DNA of 64,000 nt. Source: VAZQ01 sp035263865. Its GTDB lineage: Bacteria; Pseudomonadota; Alphaproteobacteria; Rhizobiales; Xanthobacteraceae. Position numbers and translations under genes: made by a program. Location: positions 1-64,000 of the forward strand of contig DATFQX010000301.1 of NCBI GenBank assembly GCA_035263865.1, written 5' to 3'. Shown piece by piece: positions 1 through 8,165 of the stretch. The number at the start of each line of letters is the position of its first letter. Positions within the stretch are counted from its first letter, which is position 1. Under the pieces are notes generated by a model. The model searched no databases. It saw only the letters and a program-made list of their open reading frames with translations, and was not told the origin of the DNA.

Positions 1-59
1 GGTAGAGCAGCGGTTTTGTAAACCGTTGGTCGGGAGTTCAAATCTCTCACCCGGCACCA
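1..59 (+). tRNA. tRNA-Thr (anticodon UGU), 5' end cut off by the window
   Basis: The stretch has an anticodon arm with a 5-bp stem (10-14 with 22-26) and the 7-base loop TTTGTAA, so the anticodon is TGT (17-19), which reads ACA. It is followed by a T arm (GGGAG / CTCTC around TTCAAAT), the 3' acceptor strand, the discriminator A56 and an encoded CCA at 57-59. The first 15-20 bases (acceptor 5' strand and most of the D arm) lie outside the window. The anticodon assignment is direct; completeness upstream is assumed. Confidence 0.93.
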
Positions 60-186
60 ATGGCTCTTCGCGCGCCGCTTTGGGGAGTTGCCAGATGTGA
101 CCCGGCCCGCCGGCGCGAGGAGGCGGTTCACCTCTCGCGACACACTCTTCGCCGCTCCTCGGAAGGGCTAAGCCCTGAGGCCGTTC

Positions 187-624
187 ATGCTGTCGGAGGC
201 CGAACGCCGATTTCTGGTCCAGCAACGGGTTGCCCATCTCGCCACCGCGGACAGGCGCGCACTTCCTCACGTCGTACCGGTCTGCTTTGCGCTCGCGGGC
301 AGTTCGCTTTACGTGGCCATCGACGAAAAACCGAAGCGAGGACCGGTCACGGCGCTCAAACGGCTGAGAAACATCACCGAGAACCCGGCAGTCGCGGTCA
401 TCGTCGATCGCTACGAGGACGACTGGGCGCGGCTCGGTTGGGTCATGCTGCGCGGGCACGCCGAAATCCTGAACGAAGGGCCAGAACACCAGGACGCGCA
501 GGCGCTGCTGCGTTCGCGTTACCCGCAACTTCGTGCAATGGAGATAGCCACCTATCCGGTCATCGCAGTGCGGATTGAGCGGACGACAAGCTGGGGAAAC
601 CTGATTGCCGACGTGACAAGCTAA
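187..624 (+). CDS. PPOX-class (F420-dependent type) flavin-fold oxidoreductase
   Basis: This 145-residue protein has the split-barrel fold of pyridoxamine-phosphate-oxidase-like proteins. The first strand pair is visible at residues 15-36 (VAHLAT...PHVVPVCFAL), followed by the family pattern RLRNITENP (59-67) and AVAVIVDRY. The N-terminus LSEAERRFL and the overall length match the group annotated as PPOX-class F420-dependent enzymes, which bind F420 or a flavin and reduce or oxidise small molecules. The ATG follows a GAGG box at a sensible distance. The next gene downstream is an F420-type luciferase-like enzyme on the same strand, which fits a shared cofactor, although no F420 biosynthesis gene is in the window. 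The substrate is unknown, and FMN or heme binding cannot be excluded. Confidence 0.85.
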   Translation: MLSEAERRFLVQQRVAHLATADRRALPHVVPVCFALAGSSLYVAIDEKPKRGPVTALKRLRNITENPAVAVIVDRYEDDWARLGWVMLRGHAEILNEGPEHQDAQALLRSRYPQLRAMEIATYPVIAVRIERTTSWGNLIADVTS

Positions 625-794
625 GTTAAGCGGGCGCGCTGAGGCTTTTTCCGGTTCAGCTGCGATCGCCGTTGGACAACGGTTGCCCTCAGCGGCGCGT
701 GAGGTTTCCGACGCACGACAGGCGATGCGAAGGCGTGTTATAGGTTCGCGTCCGCGGCGCCATCTGCGACGCGGTGCGTCGCAGGCGGACCGCC

Positions 795-1640
795 ATGCTG
801 ATTGGTGCGTTCTATTTTCCGACGGATTACGGCATTGCGATCGACGAATTGGCGCGCGAGCTCGAGGCGCGCGGCTTCGAGTCCCTCTTCGTATGCGAAC
901 ACACGCACATCCCGGTGAGCCGTCGTACCCCGTTCGCGGGCGGCGGCGAACTGCCGAAGCGCTATTCGCATACCCACGATCCATTCGTAGCCCTGTCATT
1001 CGCGGCGGCGGCAACGCGCAAGCTCAAGCTCGGCACCGGCATTGCGCTCCTGCCCCAGCGCGATCCCATCATCACCGCCAAGTCAGTGGCGAGCCTCGAC
1101 CAGCTGTCGGGTGGTCGCTTCATTTTCGCCATCGGCGGAGGCTGGAACGTCGAAGAAATGGAGAATCACGGCGCCCGCTACGAGACGCGTTTCAAGCTGC
1201 TGCGTGAACGTGTCCTGGCCATGAAGGCGCTTTGGACGCAAGAGCAAGCCGAATTTCACGGCCAGTTCGTCAATTTCGATCCGGTCTGGCTTTACCCCAA
1301 GCCCAAGCAGAAGCCGCATCCGCCCGTCCTCCTCGGCGGAGAGAGCGAGCATACGGTCCGCCGAGTTGTCGAATTCTGCGACGGCTGGTTCCCGCGCCCC
1401 CGCGGGGATTGGGAACCTAAGAGCGCGGCGGCGCGGCTGTGCCAAGCAGCTGTCGCGGCCGGACGCGACCCCAAGTCGCTGTCGATTACGGTCTTCAATG
1501 CCCCGGCCGACACGGCAGCCCTCGCGCCGTATCGAGAGGCGGGAATCACGCGCGTGCTCCTCGAGGTGCCCGATGCGCCTCGTGACGAGGTGCTGCGCCG
1601 CCTCGAAAAAAACGCGCCGCTCGTGGCCGAAAACCGATGA
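795..1640 (+). CDS. LLM-class F420-dependent oxidoreductase
   Basis: The 281-residue product has the bacterial luciferase-like TIM-barrel pattern: an N-terminal strand MLIGAFYFPTDYG, then LARELEARGFESLFVCEHTHIP, and the family signature GGRFIFAIGGGWNVEEM near the middle. This arrangement is typical of the F420-dependent LLM subfamily (TIGR03619-like) rather than of two-component flavin monooxygenases. I chose the ATG at 795 because the barrel's first strand begins there; an in-frame GTG at 774 would add seven Arg-rich residues. It follows the PPOX-type gene on the same strand with a 170-base gap. The substrate cannot be predicted. Confidence 0.87.
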   Translation: MLIGAFYFPTDYGIAIDELARELEARGFESLFVCEHTHIPVSRRTPFAGGGELPKRYSHTHDPFVALSFAAAATRKLKLGTGIALLPQRDPIITAKSVASLDQLSGGRFIFAIGGGWNVEEMENHGARYETRFKLLRERVLAMKALWTQEQAEFHGQFVNFDPVWLYPKPKQKPHPPVLLGGESEHTVRRVVEFCDGWFPRPRGDWEPKSAAARLCQAAVAAGRDPKSLSITVFNAPADTAALAPYREAGITRVLLEVPDAPRDEVLRRLEKNAPLVAENR

Positions 1641-2005
1641 GCCGTCCCCGCCGAACGATTCGCACGATTGGACCCGCCGAACGCGGCGGGCAGGCCGCCG
1701 CGCCTAGATCACCAGGCGTCGATTACACAGACCGCAAGTGCGCTCCATAGGAGGCCCAAGACCAGCGCATTGGCGCGCTCGAGCAATCGCTTGCTTAGGG
1801 GGGTCACCGCCAGCCTCCATCTGTGGATGCCACCGCAGCGAGAGTAACTGTCGCGAGTGGCCCGGAATGTGAAGGCGCTCACATAGGCAGCATCGTGAGT
1901 GGCGGGCTGGCTCTCTCTCTCTCCTTCTCAACTTGAAGCAGCGCGCGTGCCGCGGCGGCCGCGCAAAGTCGACCACCCTGCGCGCATCTCGCAGGAGGAG
2001 GGATC
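1641..2005. other. Intergenic stretch between convergent genes, no gene recognised
   Basis: About 365 bases separate the LLM oxidoreductase from the end of the Bug receptor gene on the other strand. Reading frames here are short or have arginine/cysteine-rich, protein-unlike compositions. The only simple structure seen is a CT dinucleotide run at 1911-1922. No clear terminator hairpin with a T tract was found. Confidence 0.6.
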
Positions 2006-2998
2006 CTACTGCTTCGGAATTCCGGCACGCTCGATCACGGCGGCCCATTTGCCGATATCTGCGGTGAGGCGAGCCTTCAATTCCTCGGGCGTGCTGGCCT
2101 TGGCTTCGATGCCCAGCTCGGCGTAGCGCTGCTTCACTTCCGGATTGGCCACCATCTCGCGGATGGCTCTATTCAAAAGATCGATGATCTCCGTCGGCGT
2201 GCCGCGCGGAGCAAACACGCCATTCCAAGACACCACCTCATAGCCCGGCACGCCGGCTTCCGCGACCGTGGGCATGTCGGTGAAGAACGGAGAGCGCTCC
2301 TTGCCGGTCGTGGCGACCGCGCGAATTTTATTGTCCAGCAGGGTGGATTTCATTGGGGCATAGAAATCGACCATGAGCTGCACGTCGTTGCGCATGAGAG
2401 CGACGATGACATCGGGTGTGCCGCGGTAGGGAACGATCTGGAAGTTGAGTCCCGCGGAGGCCTTGAGCAGCTCGGCCGCAAGGTTCTGCGTGCCTCCAAC
2501 ATTGATGGTGCCGACATTGAGCTTGCCCGGTTGCACGCGCGAAGCCTTGATGAAGTCTTGGAGTGCCTTGAATTCGGAATCCGCGCCGGTAGCGAAGACG
2601 AGATCGAACGCGCCGATGGTCGAGATTGTGGCGAAGTCCTTCACAGGATCGAACGGAAGCGCCTTGTAGATTGCCGCGCTGATCGATGTGCCGTTCGTGA
2701 CGAGACCGATCGTGTAACCGTCGGATGCCTGCGAGAGCACCGCGCGCGCCGCCGCAATGCCGCCTGGTCCCGGTTGATTTTCCACAACGAACCGCTGTCC
2801 GAGCTTATCGCCAAGCTTCTCCGCCGCCACGCGAGCGGTGATGTCGGCCACCCCCGCCGCGGCAAACGGCAGGACGAAGCGAACCGGGCGGCTGGGATAA
2901 TTCTGCTGGGCGTGCGCCCATATCGGCAACATTCCGTCGGCCGCGGCCGCGGCGAACATCATTGAAATATTCCGTCGGGTGATGTGGTTTTCTGTCAT
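2006..2998 (-). CDS. Bug/TctC-family periplasmic solute receptor (1 of 6)
   Basis: The 330-residue product belongs to the Bug (Bordetella uptake gene)/TctC family of extracytoplasmic receptors that bind small carboxylates or related metabolites. After an N-terminus TRRNIS and an Ala-rich hydrophobic segment ending in WAHAQ comes the family hallmark PSRPVRFVLPFAAAG, then VVENQPGPGG, the PYRG loop and a C-terminal PEVKQRYAELGIE region. The glycine-rich loop is atypical (AAAGVAD where most have PPGGxxD). I chose the start at 2998 because the signal peptide begins there; the frame stays open further upstream. It is the last gene of a minus-strand run with an ABC importer, 122 bases behind the ATPase gene. 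No TctA/TctB partner is nearby. Confidence 0.87.
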   Translation of the reverse strand: MTENHITRRNISMMFAAAAADGMLPIWAHAQQNYPSRPVRFVLPFAAAGVADITARVAAEKLGDKLGQRFVVENQPGPGGIAAARAVLSQASDGYTIGLVTNGTSISAAIYKALPFDPVKDFATISTIGAFDLVFATGADSEFKALQDFIKASRVQPGKLNVGTINVGGTQNLAAELLKASAGLNFQIVPYRGTPDVIVALMRNDVQLMVDFYAPMKSTLLDNKIRAVATTGKERSPFFTDMPTVAEAGVPGYEVVSWNGVFAPRGTPTEIIDLLNRAIREMVANPEVKQRYAELGIEAKASTPEELKARLTADIGKWAAVIERAGIPKQ

Positions 2999-3120
2999 CT
3001 GCGCCTTCTTACGCGTGTGCCCCCAAAATTGTCTCCAGCCTTGCGTTGCGTGAAGCACGCCAGCGCCTTCCATGCAACACGACACCGCGGGAGGAGCGCC
3101 ATTGGCCGGCCGACGAAACG

Positions 3121-3897
3121 TCACACCTTCTCCTCGATCACGCTGGCACGCACGTCATCCTCGATCAGCCGCCAAATATGATCCACGTAATGTATGAATT
3201 CGGCCGTGCGTTTAATGGCTAGCGTGCGCGGCCGCGACAACTCGACGGCGACGCTTTCCCGCAGCCGACCGGGCCGGCGCGCAAAGACGAGTACACGGTC
3301 GGCCAGAAATACCGCCTCGTCGATCTGATGGGTCACGAACAAGACCGTCTTGCGGCCAGCTTCCCAGATGCGCATGAGCTCCGTCTGCATGATCTCGCGG
3401 GTCTGCGCGTCGAGCGAGGAGAACGGCTCGTCCATCAGCAGGATTTGCGGGTCGATCGCCAGCGCCCGCGCGAGATTGACCCGCTGGCGCATGCCGCCCG
3501 ACAGCTGGCGCGGATGGTAATTTTCAAATCCCTCAAGGCCGACGAGCTTCAAGAGCTCCAGGGTGCGCTGCCGTTCGGCCAGGCCGACCCGGCCCGCCAC
3601 CTCCCGCCCGATGATCGCGTTTGCGAACACCGTGCGCCAAGGCAAGAGGTTGTCGGCCTGGAACACGAAACCACGGTCGCCGCCCGGCCCGCGGATCGCG
3701 CGCCCGTCGAGCGTGACCTCACCGGCGCTTGCCGGTTCGAGCCCGGCGACGATCCTCAGAAAAGTGGTCTTGCCACAGCCGGAGGGCCCGACGACGGCAA
3801 TGAACTCGCCGCGTTCGACGGCCAGATTGATGTCTTGCAGCGCTCGCAATTCGCCGAACGACTTGCCGAGATGCGAGATCTGCAGCTTTTGCGCCAC
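3121..3897 (-). CDS. ABC importer ATPase, nitrate/sulfonate/taurine type
   Basis: The 258-residue protein is a complete ABC ATPase. It has Walker A GPSGCGKTT (37-45), a Q-loop glutamine at residue 80, the signature LSGGMRQ (132-138), Walker B ILLMDEP (152-158) and the switch histidine in FVTHQIDEA. The D-loop FSSLDAQT and the segment LLPWRTVFANA are typical of the SsuB/TauB/NrtD group that powers uptake of oxyanions, sulfonates or thiamine-precursor-like molecules. It starts 6 bases after the stop of the permease gene, so the two are surely co-transcribed. The substrate remains open. Confidence 0.93.
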   Translation of the reverse strand: MAQKLQISHLGKSFGELRALQDINLAVERGEFIAVVGPSGCGKTTFLRIVAGLEPASAGEVTLDGRAIRGPGGDRGFVFQADNLLPWRTVFANAIIGREVAGRVGLAERQRTLELLKLVGLEGFENYHPRQLSGGMRQRVNLARALAIDPQILLMDEPFSSLDAQTREIMQTELMRIWEAGRKTVLFVTHQIDEAVFLADRVLVFARRPGRLRESVAVELSRPRTLAIKRTAEFIHYVDHIWRLIEDDVRASVIEEKV

Positions 3898-3903
3898 GCG
3901 GCT

Positions 3904-4695
3904 CTAATCCTTGGTCCAGGGCACGAGCCTGTTTTCGAGCCAGCCGAAACCCGCGGTCAGTGTGATTCCGGCGGCTGCGAGCACGATCACGCCGGCAAAC
4001 AGGTCCGGCATGTTGAAGGCATCCGCCGATTGGGCGATCAATCGCCCGAGCCCGGCGCGTGAGCCGAACAGCTCCGCGACTACGACCCCGATCAGTCCGC
4101 GTCCGATGCCAAGCTTGAGCCCTGCGAGGATGAACGGCACGGCTGAGGGCAGCGACACCTTGAAGAAGATCTGGCGCGGGCTGGCGCCAAACGAGCGCAG
4201 CATCTCGATCAGCCGCTCGCTCGTCGTGCGCAGGCCGGCCTCGGTATTGATGGTGACTGGAAACAGGACCAGAAAAATGACCACCAGCACCTTCGACCAG
4301 ATGCCGATCCCGAGCCAAAGTATGAACAACGGGGCGAGCGCGATCGTCGGCGTTGCGTAGAGGCCCGAGATCCACGGCTGCAGCACACGCTTCATCGTGG
4401 GGCTTTCGGCCATGGCAAAGCCGATCGCCACGCCCAATAAGCTCGCGATCGCATAGCCGAGCGCGAACTCGATCGCGCTGATCGACATGTGCCGCCACAG
4501 TTCTCCGCTCTCGGCGAGCGTTACGATCGCCGCGAAGATCTGCGAGGGCGCGGCAAGAAACAGCGCGTTGGCGACGACAAGCCGGCTCGCGAGCTCCCAG
4601 AGCACCAGTCCGCAAAGCACGGAAATGGCGCCGGCAACATAGACGCGCGGCAATCGGTTTGTCGGCCCGAGGCGCGGTTCCGCTGCGCGCTGCAC
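3904..4695 (-). CDS. ABC importer permease, SsuC/TauC type
   Basis: The 263-residue inner-membrane protein has about six hydrophobic segments, starting with VYVAGAISVLCGLVLWELAS. It carries the cytoplasmic EAA loop that contacts the ATPase (EMLRSFGASPRQIFFKVSLPSA, read here in two parts: RSFGASPRQIFFKV and SLPSAVPFI). The family places it with nitrate/sulfonate/bicarbonate-type binding-protein-dependent permeases. It lies between the binding-protein gene (30 bases upstream) and the ATPase gene (6 bases downstream), completing one importer. Confidence 0.93.
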   Translation of the reverse strand: MQRAAEPRLGPTNRLPRVYVAGAISVLCGLVLWELASRLVVANALFLAAPSQIFAAIVTLAESGELWRHMSISAIEFALGYAIASLLGVAIGFAMAESPTMKRVLQPWISGLYATPTIALAPLFILWLGIGIWSKVLVVIFLVLFPVTINTEAGLRTTSERLIEMLRSFGASPRQIFFKVSLPSAVPFILAGLKLGIGRGLIGVVVAELFGSRAGLGRLIAQSADAFNMPDLFAGVIVLAAAGITLTAGFGWLENRLVPWTKD

Positions 4696-4725
4696 GACCC
4701 ATCCCTCGATGCGGCTTACCCCGGA

Positions 4726-5700
4726 TCAATCTGTCAGCTGAGCGACACCCGGAAGTACAAAGCGCTCAATATTTGTCGGCCCCTCGATATCGCCGAGGCT
4801 TTTGAGCGCGTTGAGCAGCGCGCCCATCCTCGTTTTCGAGATCCTGCCGGTGTTTTCAAAGAATTCGTTCTTGTGCAGGAAGTCGTAGGATTTCGCGACA
4901 TCCTCCTCCTTGAGCTTGCTTGCCTCGACCATGATTCTGATGGCCTCGGCGCGATTTGCGGGATCGGAAAACCAGGCCATGCTTTTGCTGTTGACCAAGA
5001 GCACCTTGTCGAGAGTCGCCTTGCGCGCCGACGCCCATGCGCGGCCGACCACGGTGCCGGTAAACGGAAGCTCTTTGGCATAATCGATAGTCAGGCCGAG
5101 ATTGGTGAACCCTGCCGACTCGGCATAGAAATTGAAAGGCGGCAGCAGGATCGCCGCATCCACCGCACCCGCTTGCAGCGCCGAGAATCGGGCCGAGGTC
5201 GCGCCGGCAAAGACGGTATCGTAATCGCCGGCTTTCAATCCGTTTGGAACCGCCATCCGCTCCAGATAAATCCGCGTGATATCTTTCGGGCCGCCGATGG
5301 AAATCGTCTTGCCCTTGAGCTCGGGCCAGCGCTTGATGGAAGGCTTGGCGAGCAGCGCATAAGGCGGAGCCTGCATTTCGATCCGCACAATGCCGATGGG
5401 CGAACCCTTGTCGATAGCGCGTATCGGATCGGCAAGCCCCGTCGACAAGGCCAAATCGATCGAGCCGGCGGTGAGCTGTTGGACCAGCGCGGCGCTCGAC
5501 TGGATGAATACCAGATCGGGCGTCAACGACTCGGCGGCGAAATATCCCTTGGCAAGACCGATATAAATCGGCCAATGCGTCGAGGAGACCGCGCCGACCA
5601 GACCGACGGTCACCGTTTCTGCCTTCGCCTGCGCAGTCAGCGCCATCGCGGCGCCCGCCAGCGCTGCAAGCGCCTTTCGCGACCATCGACCCATGACCAT
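4726..5700 (-). CDS. ABC importer substrate-binding protein, NMT1/SsuA-like
   Basis: The 324-residue protein begins with a cleavable signal peptide (hydrophobic LAALAGAAMALTAQAKAE). It then has the NMT1/THI5/SsuA-like fold: VTVGLVGAVSSTHWPIYIGL, a helix with GYFAAE, the LTAGSIDLALS strand, and the domain-crossing segment around ELKGKTISIG. These proteins capture the ligand in the periplasm for the adjacent permease. I chose the start at 5700 because the signal peptide begins there and it lies 11 bases after the deacetylase-like gene's stop; the open frame upstream overlaps that gene. Ligand classes in the family include sulfonates, nitrate, pyrimidine precursors and phthalate. Confidence 0.9.
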   Translation of the reverse strand: MVMGRWSRKALAALAGAAMALTAQAKAETVTVGLVGAVSSTHWPIYIGLAKGYFAAESLTPDLVFIQSSAALVQQLTAGSIDLALSTGLADPIRAIDKGSPIGIVRIEMQAPPYALLAKPSIKRWPELKGKTISIGGPKDITRIYLERMAVPNGLKAGDYDTVFAGATSARFSALQAGAVDAAILLPPFNFYAESAGFTNLGLTIDYAKELPFTGTVVGRAWASARKATLDKVLLVNSKSMAWFSDPANRAEAIRIMVEASKLKEEDVAKSYDFLHKNEFFENTGRISKTRMGALLNALKSLGDIEGPTNIERFVLPGVAQLTD

Positions 5701-5711
5701 TGTGTACTCCG

Positions 5712-6596
5712 TTATTGCTTGGCGATCTGCGCGCGATAGTGTCGCGCGATCTCGGCACCCGTCGCTTTCCATACCCTTGCGTGATTGCAGATGTAGCCGA
5801 GCGCCGCGTCGAGGGCGTCGATGCGATACGGTACGCCGGTCAGATAAGGGTGTAGCGCGATTGCCATGACGCGACCCGATTGCGCGCCCTCGCGATAGAG
5901 CACGTCGAATTGCCGGCAAATCATCTCGCGGAATTCATCTGCGGTTCTGTGGAACCGTTCGAATACCGGCTTGTCGTTGATCTCGTGGCTGTAGGGCACC
6001 GAGATCAGCCTGCCGCCGCCGTCGAGCCGCATGACATACGGCTGATCGTCGTTGGTCCAATCGCAGACATACTCGCAACCCTCCGCCGCCAAGAGGTCGA
6101 GCGTGTTCCAGGTCTCCTGCAGGCCGGAGCCTAGCCAGCCCACTGGGCGTGCACCGGTGGTTTGCGCGATAGTCGCCAGCGCCCGGCTAATGATTGCCTT
6201 CTCCTCACCCGGCTGCGCTTCGTTGAGGCGGCGCGTGTTGCTCTCGCAATGACCCATCCACTCCCAGCCGAGCTTGCGACCCTCCTCGATGATCTCGGGG
6301 TGCTGGACGCACACATCGCTGTTGAGGGCCACGGTGGCGCGAATGCCGTGGCGATCGAGCGCTTGCATGAGGCGGAATACTCCTATCCGGTTGCCGTAGT
6401 CGCGCGCCGACCATGACGGGATGTCGGGCACCGGAGTGCCAGGGCCGCCGGAGCCGGCGGGCACTTTCTCCATGAGCGAGAAGAACTCGATATTGGGGAT
6501 GACCCAAAGCGCGACATGGGCATCACCTGGCCAGGTCAGGCGCGGACGGCGGATGATGGGCGAATAGGGAAACGGACCGTAAGGCGCAGGCTTCAT
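5712..6596 (-). CDS. Polysaccharide deacetylase-like enzyme, PuuE-type
   Basis: The 294-residue protein resembles the cytoplasmic NodB-fold group containing PuuE allantoinase and Helicobacter-type peptidoglycan deacetylase. It has VALWVIPNIEFF near the start, then YGNRIGVFRLMQALDRHGIRAT, the strand ALNSDVC, GHCESNTRRL in place of the usual metal-binding histidine motif, and a late ALHPYLTG histidine. There is no signal peptide, so it is expected in the cytoplasm, consistent with hydrolysing an imported C-N bond rather than a wall polymer. It is the first gene of the importer operon, with an 11-base gap to the binding protein, suggesting it processes the imported compound. This role is inference. 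Confidence 0.8.
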   Translation of the reverse strand: MKPAPYGPFPYSPIIRRPRLTWPGDAHVALWVIPNIEFFSLMEKVPAGSGGPGTPVPDIPSWSARDYGNRIGVFRLMQALDRHGIRATVALNSDVCVQHPEIIEEGRKLGWEWMGHCESNTRRLNEAQPGEEKAIISRALATIAQTTGARPVGWLGSGLQETWNTLDLLAAEGCEYVCDWTNDDQPYVMRLDGGGRLISVPYSHEINDKPVFERFHRTADEFREMICRQFDVLYREGAQSGRVMAIALHPYLTGVPYRIDALDAALGYICNHARVWKATGAEIARHYRAQIAKQ

Positions 6597-6728
6597 CTAG
6601 GATGCATGTCGCACAGGGTGATCTTCTGGGAGGGAACCCTACCGGGGCGTAGAGCCGATGTACATTTTCATCTACCCTCGCGGCGGCGCATCTTAATCAC
6701 GCCGTCAAATCGAGCGGGGAGGAGCAGC

Positions 6729-7709
6729 GTGCTTAGGGTGACCAGATATTTGACATTGGTTGGCGCCGTGGCCGCGATGCTGGCCACGGGCGACGCGCAG
6801 GCCCAAACCGGGTGGCCCGCCGGCCCCATCAAGCTGATCGTTGCCTATCCGCCGGGCGGATCCACCGATGTCATCGCGCGGCTCATCCAGCCATGCCTGC
6901 AGGAGCGGCTCGCAACCACGATCATCGTCGAGAACCGGTCGGGAGCGTCAGGAAGCGTCGCCACTGCGGCCGTCGTTAGGTCGGCGCCGGACGGAAGCAA
7001 TTGGCTCATGGTATTCGACAACCATGCAGCCAATCCGTTCGTGTTGTCCGATTTGCCCTATGACACCGAGAAAGACCTCGATCCGGTACTACTCATCGGC
7101 ATCGCTCCATATGTGCTATCGACGCAAACCCAAAAACCCTTCAAGACCCTGAGCGACGTGATCGCCTCCGCCAAGGCCAAGCCCGACACGATCAGCTATG
7201 CATCGGTCGGCAGTGGCAGCGTGGGGCACCTTGCCATGGCACAGCTCTCGACGCGTGCCGGCATTCGCCTGGTGCACGTGCCTTATCGTGGCGGCGCTCC
7301 GGCTATGAATGACGCCATCGCGGGGCACGTCGATCTCGTCATCGGCAGCACCGCGCTTTCCATTCCGCAAATCCAGGCCGGCACTCTTCGGGCCGTCGCT
7401 CAAACCGGCAAAACGCGCACGCCGACCCTTGGCGCCGTGCCGACTATCGGCGAGAGCGGTTTTCCCGGTTTCGAGGCGTATGCTTGGTGGGGCGTGTTTG
7501 CGCCGGTCCGCACGGCGGAGACTGCGGTTAATCGGTTTGGCAGCGACTTTGCGGCTTGCGTACGTGAAGAGCGCATCGCCGCGCAGCTCACGCAGACTCA
7601 ACAGATATCGCTCACCCTCAGCGGACCCCAGGAGCTTCGCAGCTTCCTCCGTGGACAGATGCAGACATGGGGTCCCGTGGCGCGCGAGCACAACATCAAG
7701 GCGGAATGA
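6729..7709 (+). CDS. Bug/TctC-family periplasmic solute receptor (2 of 6)
   Basis: The 326-residue product starts with a signal peptide (LTLVGAVAAMLATGDAQAQ) followed by the Bug pattern WPAGPIKLIVAYPPGGSTD, VENRSGASGS, SAPDGSNWL, the PYRGGAPAM loop and a C-terminal LTQTQQISLTLSGPQELRSF. I chose the GTG at 6729 because a GGGGAGGAG ribosome-binding site sits just upstream and the signal peptide begins there; the frame upstream is non-coding in character. It diverges from the importer operon across a 132-base control region, so the two may share regulation. Membrane partners of the tripartite tricarboxylate transporter are absent. Confidence 0.9.
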   Translation: MLRVTRYLTLVGAVAAMLATGDAQAQTGWPAGPIKLIVAYPPGGSTDVIARLIQPCLQERLATTIIVENRSGASGSVATAAVVRSAPDGSNWLMVFDNHAANPFVLSDLPYDTEKDLDPVLLIGIAPYVLSTQTQKPFKTLSDVIASAKAKPDTISYASVGSGSVGHLAMAQLSTRAGIRLVHVPYRGGAPAMNDAIAGHVDLVIGSTALSIPQIQAGTLRAVAQTGKTRTPTLGAVPTIGESGFPGFEAYAWWGVFAPVRTAETAVNRFGSDFAACVREERIAAQLTQTQQISLTLSGPQELRSFLRGQMQTWGPVAREHNIKAE

Positions 7710-7725
7710 GACGGTGCGCCGTCTC
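7708..7725 (+). terminator. Hairpin overlapping the end of the Bug gene
   Basis: A 7-bp perfect stem GAGACGG / CCGTCTC with the loop TGCG begins inside the stop codon of the preceding gene and ends 23 bases before the convergent cutA stop. There is no T tract, so factor-independent termination is uncertain; it could also protect 3' ends of both convergent transcripts. Confidence 0.4.
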
Positions 7726-7748
7726 GCTGAACAGCCTTTGCCAGCAAT

Positions 7749-8081
7749 TCAGGCTTTCGTCGCGGGCGAGGTCTCGGCCATGAGCCAGTCGAGATAACCG
7801 CGGTCGACGCTCTCGATCGGGATCACCAGGATTGCCGGCGTGGTGTAGGCGTGCATTTCCTTGATTGCGGTGCTGACGCGTTCGGCGAGCGAGCTACGGG
7901 TCTTGACGATCATTACCACCTCCTCACCGCGCTCGATGGCACCTTGCCACCAATAGTGTGAGATCATTCCCGGTAAGATGTTGACGCAGGCGCACAGGCG
8001 CTGCTCGACCAGCGCGCGTCCGGCCCGCTCCGCCTCGACAACGGATGGATAGGTCGTATAGACGAAGACCGCGCGCTCCAT
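7749..8081 (-). CDS. cutA: Divalent-cation tolerance protein CutA
   Basis: The 110-residue protein covers the full small trimeric CutA1 fold: the first strand FVYTTYPSV, a helix with AERAGRALVEQRLCACVNI, then SHYWWQGAIERGEEVVMIVKTR and the conserved HAYTTPAILVIPI followed by YLDWLMAE. The length equals the family norm. CutA was named for copper tolerance in Escherichia coli, but its biochemical role is still unclear. It is convergent with the Bug gene and back to back with nadK (84 bases apart). Confidence 0.95.
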   Translation of the reverse strand: MERAVFVYTTYPSVVEAERAGRALVEQRLCACVNILPGMISHYWWQGAIERGEEVVMIVKTRSSLAERVSTAIKEMHAYTTPAILVIPIESVDRGYLDWLMAETSPATKA

Positions 8082-8165
8082 ATCTCCACCTTACGGCTGC
8101 GGGCGCCGCGCCCGCCGCGTGCCTCAACACCGAGGCGTCCACATTTCTCCACGAAGAGGCCTGCG

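Noticed and set aside
1911..1922. CT dinucleotide run
   Set aside because: Only twelve bases long, in non-coding DNA between convergent genes; no sign of a phase-variable gene.
4489..5739. A 416-codon open frame antisense to the ABC importer genes
   Set aside because: It crosses two clear genes on the other strand and shows no motif.
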